DNA from: CAYFLR01 sp964343805
GTDB taxonomy: Bacteria > Bdellovibrionota_B > Oligoflexia > CAYFLR01
DNA: 64,000 nucleotides
Assembly: GCA_964343805.1 (NCBI GenBank)
Contig: CAYFLR010000006.1
Coordinates: 124,001-188,000, forward strand
Direction of reading: 5' to 3'
Below the pieces are notes generated by a model. It saw only the letters and a program-made list of their open reading frames with translations, ran no database searches and was not told the origin of the DNA. The position numbers were made by a program, and so were the translations under genes. Shown here piece after piece: positions 61,811 to 64,000 of the stretch; the stretch's first letter is position 1, and every line of letters begins with the position of its first letter.

Positions 61811-62302
61811 CTAGATTCCGTCCGGAAACGGATGCGAAGAATTGGTGACAGTAGACATATTTAAAGGTTGGCAATAAACCTGATTAAAGCCATGATGTTT
61901 ACTTTCTATAGGAATAGGTTCAGCTAAACACTTTTCAACTTGCTCAATAAGCTCTTCAATGTCAAAAGGTTTAGCAAAAAAGGCACTCCCACCGGCTTCC
62001 AGACAACGATATCTGGCCAGAGGATCTAATGTGCCGCTTATAAAAATGATGGGGATTTGTTTTCCAAAGGAGAGAGATTTGATAAACTTACAAGCTTCTA
62101 TCCCATCCATACCAGGCATCTCAATATCTAAAAGGATTAAATCTGGGGACCAGGATAAAGTTTTATAGATACAATCATATCCATCAATTGCTTCCGCAGT
62201 CTGATATTCAAATGCCTCTAACAAACTTTGAAGCAATACAATATTAATAGGACCATCATCTGTAATTAGGATTTTAGTTTCATGAGGGGGCTTTAATTCC
62301 AT
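61811..62302 (-). CDS. Response regulator receiver protein with short tail
   Basis: A 163-residue protein with one receiver domain: ILITDDGPINIVLLQSLLEA near 12, LILLDIEMPGMDGIEACKF near 57 with the phosphoacceptor, IFISGTLDP near 86 and FAKPFDIEEL near 106, then a ~35-residue tail without known domain (HHGFNQVYCQPLNMSTV). ATG 62302 has GGGAG eight bases upstream. It lies upstream of fliL on the same strand and may control the flagellar run, which is inference from position. Confidence 0.88.
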   Translation of the reverse strand: MELKPPHETKILITDDGPINIVLLQSLLEAFEYQTAEAIDGYDCIYKTLSWSPDLILLDIEMPGMDGIEACKFIKSLSFGKQIPIIFISGTLDPLARYRCLEAGGSAFFAKPFDIEELIEQVEKCLAEPIPIESKHHGFNQVYCQPLNMSTVTNSSHPFPDGI

Positions 62303-62520
62303 AAAGTCGACTCCCAGCCAGCATAACACTGGTATTGACGTAAGTACAATTACCTACATAATCAATGATTTTTTTAGTTTATCCTTTTGGGATTAATTCA
62401 TTGTTAATCATTTATTAAGACTCCCTAATATCTCTACCCAACTTTCTCCTTCCCCTTATTTCAAATTAATGATAAAATGTTTGATCAACGATGTAGTTAT
62501 ACGCTTAGAAGGAGAGCAAC

Positions 62521-62898
62521 ATGTCTGATACTGTAAACCCAGCTGAATATGAACGATTCAAAGAGATTCTTTTAGAAGAAAGAAAGAAACTTATTGATGA
62601 AGCTCTATCTCTCGAAGATGAAAAAATCACCATCAGCCAAGAAGACTTAAGTGATGAATCTGACATCGCTACTTTTGAAGAAAACCAGCATCTCAATTTG
62701 AGGCTCAAAGGCCGCGAACGGATTCTCATAAATAAAATACAGAAAGCCCTCGCGAGAATAGATAATAGAACTTATTTTGAGTGTGAAGAGTGTGGAGCTT
62801 TGATTTCTTTAAAACGGCTTCAAGCACGACCGGTTACGACCATGTGTATTGCATGTAAAGAATCTCAAGAAAGAAACGAGCGTCAAAGCGGCAAGTAA
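62521..62898 (+). CDS. dksA: DksA/TraR-family zinc-finger transcription regulator
   Basis: Binds RNA polymerase in the secondary channel and, with ppGpp, changes promoter choice. The 125 residues have an N-terminal coiled coil (ERFKEILLEERKKLIDEALS) ending in an acidic loop (DLSDESDIATFEENQ), then a four-Cys zinc finger near 84-112 (CEECGALISL... CIACK). Length and finger fit DksA-like proteins; whether it is the main DksA or a paralogue cannot be said. GGAGAG stands before the ATG. Confidence 0.88.
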   Translation: MSDTVNPAEYERFKEILLEERKKLIDEALSLEDEKITISQEDLSDESDIATFEENQHLNLRLKGRERILINKIQKALARIDNRTYFECEECGALISLKRLQARPVTTMCIACKESQERNERQSGK

Positions 62899-62913
62899 GA
62901 GCTACTTACCGCT
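62887..62913. terminator. Shared hairpin between dksA and tig
   Basis: AGCGG-c-AAGTA pairs with TACTT-a-CCGCT around the loop AGAGC, spanning the end of dksA and the space before the convergent tig stop. The T-run is poor on both sides, so termination is likely but weak. Confidence 0.45.
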
Positions 62914-62922
62914 CTTATCTAC

Positions 62923-64000
62923 TTATTTAGACTCAGCTACCTCAGCATTTTCTAAAAGCACTTCCAGAGTTTTATCTCTAATAATTCTTCTATCAATATC
63001 TTGCTTCACCTCAGCAGTGACCTTTTTCATTAGCTCATCTTTAGATAACTGCATTCTTTCAGCCATCTCATCATAAACCTTTTCTAAATCAGCATCTTCT
63101 ACTTTGATTTTCTCTTGATCAGCAACTTCTTTGATTACGTAGTCAGATTTTAATTGGAATTCAATCAGCGGTAAGACTTCACCACGAATCTTTTCATCAT
63201 TTTTCAAACGCTCTATTTGAGGTTTCATTCTTTGAAAATCTTCATAGGATGGTCGACCGGAAGACTGATAAAGAAAGTTTTCTAACATCTGATCCACTAG
63301 GGAAGGAGGAATCTCGAATGGATTCTCATCGATTATCTGCTTTAAGATTTTCTCTTGCTTGGTTTGCTGATGGGCAAAATCGTCTTCTTTGGCAATTCTT
63401 CCTTTCACATCTTCTTTTAGTTTATCAAATGAATCAAAGCCATATCTCTTAGCAAATTCATCATCCAAACCAGGAACATGCCTTTCTTTTAGTTCAAGAA
63501 TATCAAGTTTTAGTTCAGCCTGCTTCCCGCGAAGCTCTTCTACACTGAAATCATCTGGTAACTCAATTGAAACAGACTTAGACTCACCCTTAGTCATTCC
63601 AACCATAGCTTCATCAACTTGCTCGAAGATTTCTTTCTTCCCAACCTCAAATAAACGCCCTTTAAAAGAGAGATCTCCTGAAGATTTACCTTCCACCTCA
63701 GCAGAGGCATCTATTTCTACAAAATCGCCCACTTTCACAGCTCTCTCTTCTTTAACAACTTCATACTGAGCTGAGTTATTCGCCATTTTATCTAATTCAC
63801 TGTTAACTTGCTCTTCTATTGGGGGACGCTTAGCAACTTCTATTTTTAGCCCCTTATAACTTTTAAGCTCAACCTTAGGATCGCTATCAACCATGGCCAC
63901 ATAAAAGAAATCTTTTCCCTCTTCAATATCTCCAAATTGTTCAATTTTAGGAACTGTCACTGGAGTGAGCTTTTCCTCTTCTAATGATTTAGAAAACGAC
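62923..64000 (-). CDS. tig: Trigger factor, C-terminal part (runs off right edge)
   Basis: Ribosome-associated chaperone that receives nascent chains. The last ~359 residues are visible, including LTPVTVPKIEQFGDIEEGKD at the edge, the peptidyl-prolyl isomerase domain (KVGDFVEIDASAEVEGKSSG, FEVGKKEIFEQVDEAMVGMT KGESK, quoted in part) and the helical C-terminal arms (FEIPPSLVDQMLENFLYQS, VKQDIDRRIIRDKTLEVLLE). The ribosome-binding N-terminus with its GFRKGK-like motif lies outside the window; the frame is open to base 64000. Confidence 0.95.
   Translation of the reverse strand, partial: SFSKSLEEEKLTPVTVPKIEQFGDIEEGKDFFYVAMVDSDPKVELKSYKGLKIEVAKRPPIEEQVNSELDKMANNSAQYEVVKEERAVKVGDFVEIDASAEVEGKSSGDLSFKGRLFEVGKKEIFEQVDEAMVGMTKGESKSVSIELPDDFSVEELRGKQAELKLDILELKERHVPGLDDEFAKRYGFDSFDKLKEDVKGRIAKEDDFAHQQTKQEKILKQIIDENPFEIPPSLVDQMLENFLYQSSGRPSYEDFQRMKPQIERLKNDEKIRGEVLPLIEFQLKSDYVIKEVADQEKIKVEDADLEKVYDEMAERMQLSKDELMKKVTAEVKQDIDRRIIRDKTLEVLLENAEVAESK

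Overview
The window looks like an interior chromosomal segment of a low-GC, flagellated, Gram-negative bacterium. It has lipid A and LPS-export genes (kdsD, an LpxL-type acyltransferase, lptC/A/B), many lipoproteins with clear lipoboxes, an outer-membrane beta-barrel candidate ending in Phe, sigma-54 and sigma-28, and a flagellar export operon that ends in flhF-flhG-fliA-cheY-PilZ. Gene content and order (SelB next to PilZ/CheY, flagellar operon layout, many orphan lipoproteins) fit the former Deltaproteobacteria, most likely the Bdellovibrionota/Bacteriovorax side. That assignment is inference; there is no rRNA here to settle it. Four runs of N (10610-10670, 25384-25393, 27414-27423, 30739-30748) mark a draft assembly, and three of them break genes.

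Layout. 1-2106: 5' part of smc and a beta-propeller-like lipoprotein (minus). 2272-3801: an aldehyde-dehydrogenase-fold protein without its catalytic residues. 3938-11168: an operon of a giant six-repeat lipoprotein, a second lipoprotein and a predicted outer-membrane barrel; I consider it the most likely undescribed system. 11169-15611: accessory stretch with a 62-bp tandem repeat, an unknown lipoprotein, an unknown 575-residue protein with a possible AUA start, an EEP-family hydrolase and a small acidic protein. 15730-23972: pyrG, kdsD, lpxL-like, lptC, lptA, lptB, rpoN, hpf, rapZ, a compact envelope and regulation block. 24018-28636: TPR protein, ClpP, two flagellins with a GNAT acetyltransferase between them. 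28845-31894: fused glycyl-tRNA synthetase glyQS, broken by a gap and a poly-A frameshift. 32054-36984: LPS-kinase-like protein, MltG, a small helical protein and a membrane-anchored PHP-like protein. 37045-41312: thioredoxin, a serine hydrolase, mtnA, queA, queF. 41309-48203: flippase, response regulator, small secreted proteins, pckA, an HExxH protein, a small lipoprotein behind a near-consensus sigma-28 promoter, a TPR lipoprotein, a PilZ-like protein. 48200-61580 (minus): selB, PilZ, cheY, fliA, flhG, flhF, flhA, flhB, fliR, fliQ, fliP, fliO, fliN, fliL, one long flagellar run without fliM. 61811-64000: response regulator, dksA-like gene and the 3' part of tig.

How the genes work together. 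The minus-strand run builds the flagellar export gate (FlhA/B, FliO/P/Q/R), stator/switch parts (FliL, FliN), placement and number control (FlhF/FlhG), the late sigma factor FliA and signalling proteins (CheY, PilZ). The two flagellins at 25.5-28.6 kb are the export cargo. kdsD, the acyltransferase and LptCAB make and move LPS; the kinase-like protein and MltG act on the same envelope. RpoN, FliA, DksA and HPF give several layers of global control. No tRNA, rRNA, CRISPR array, transposase or prophage gene was recognised.
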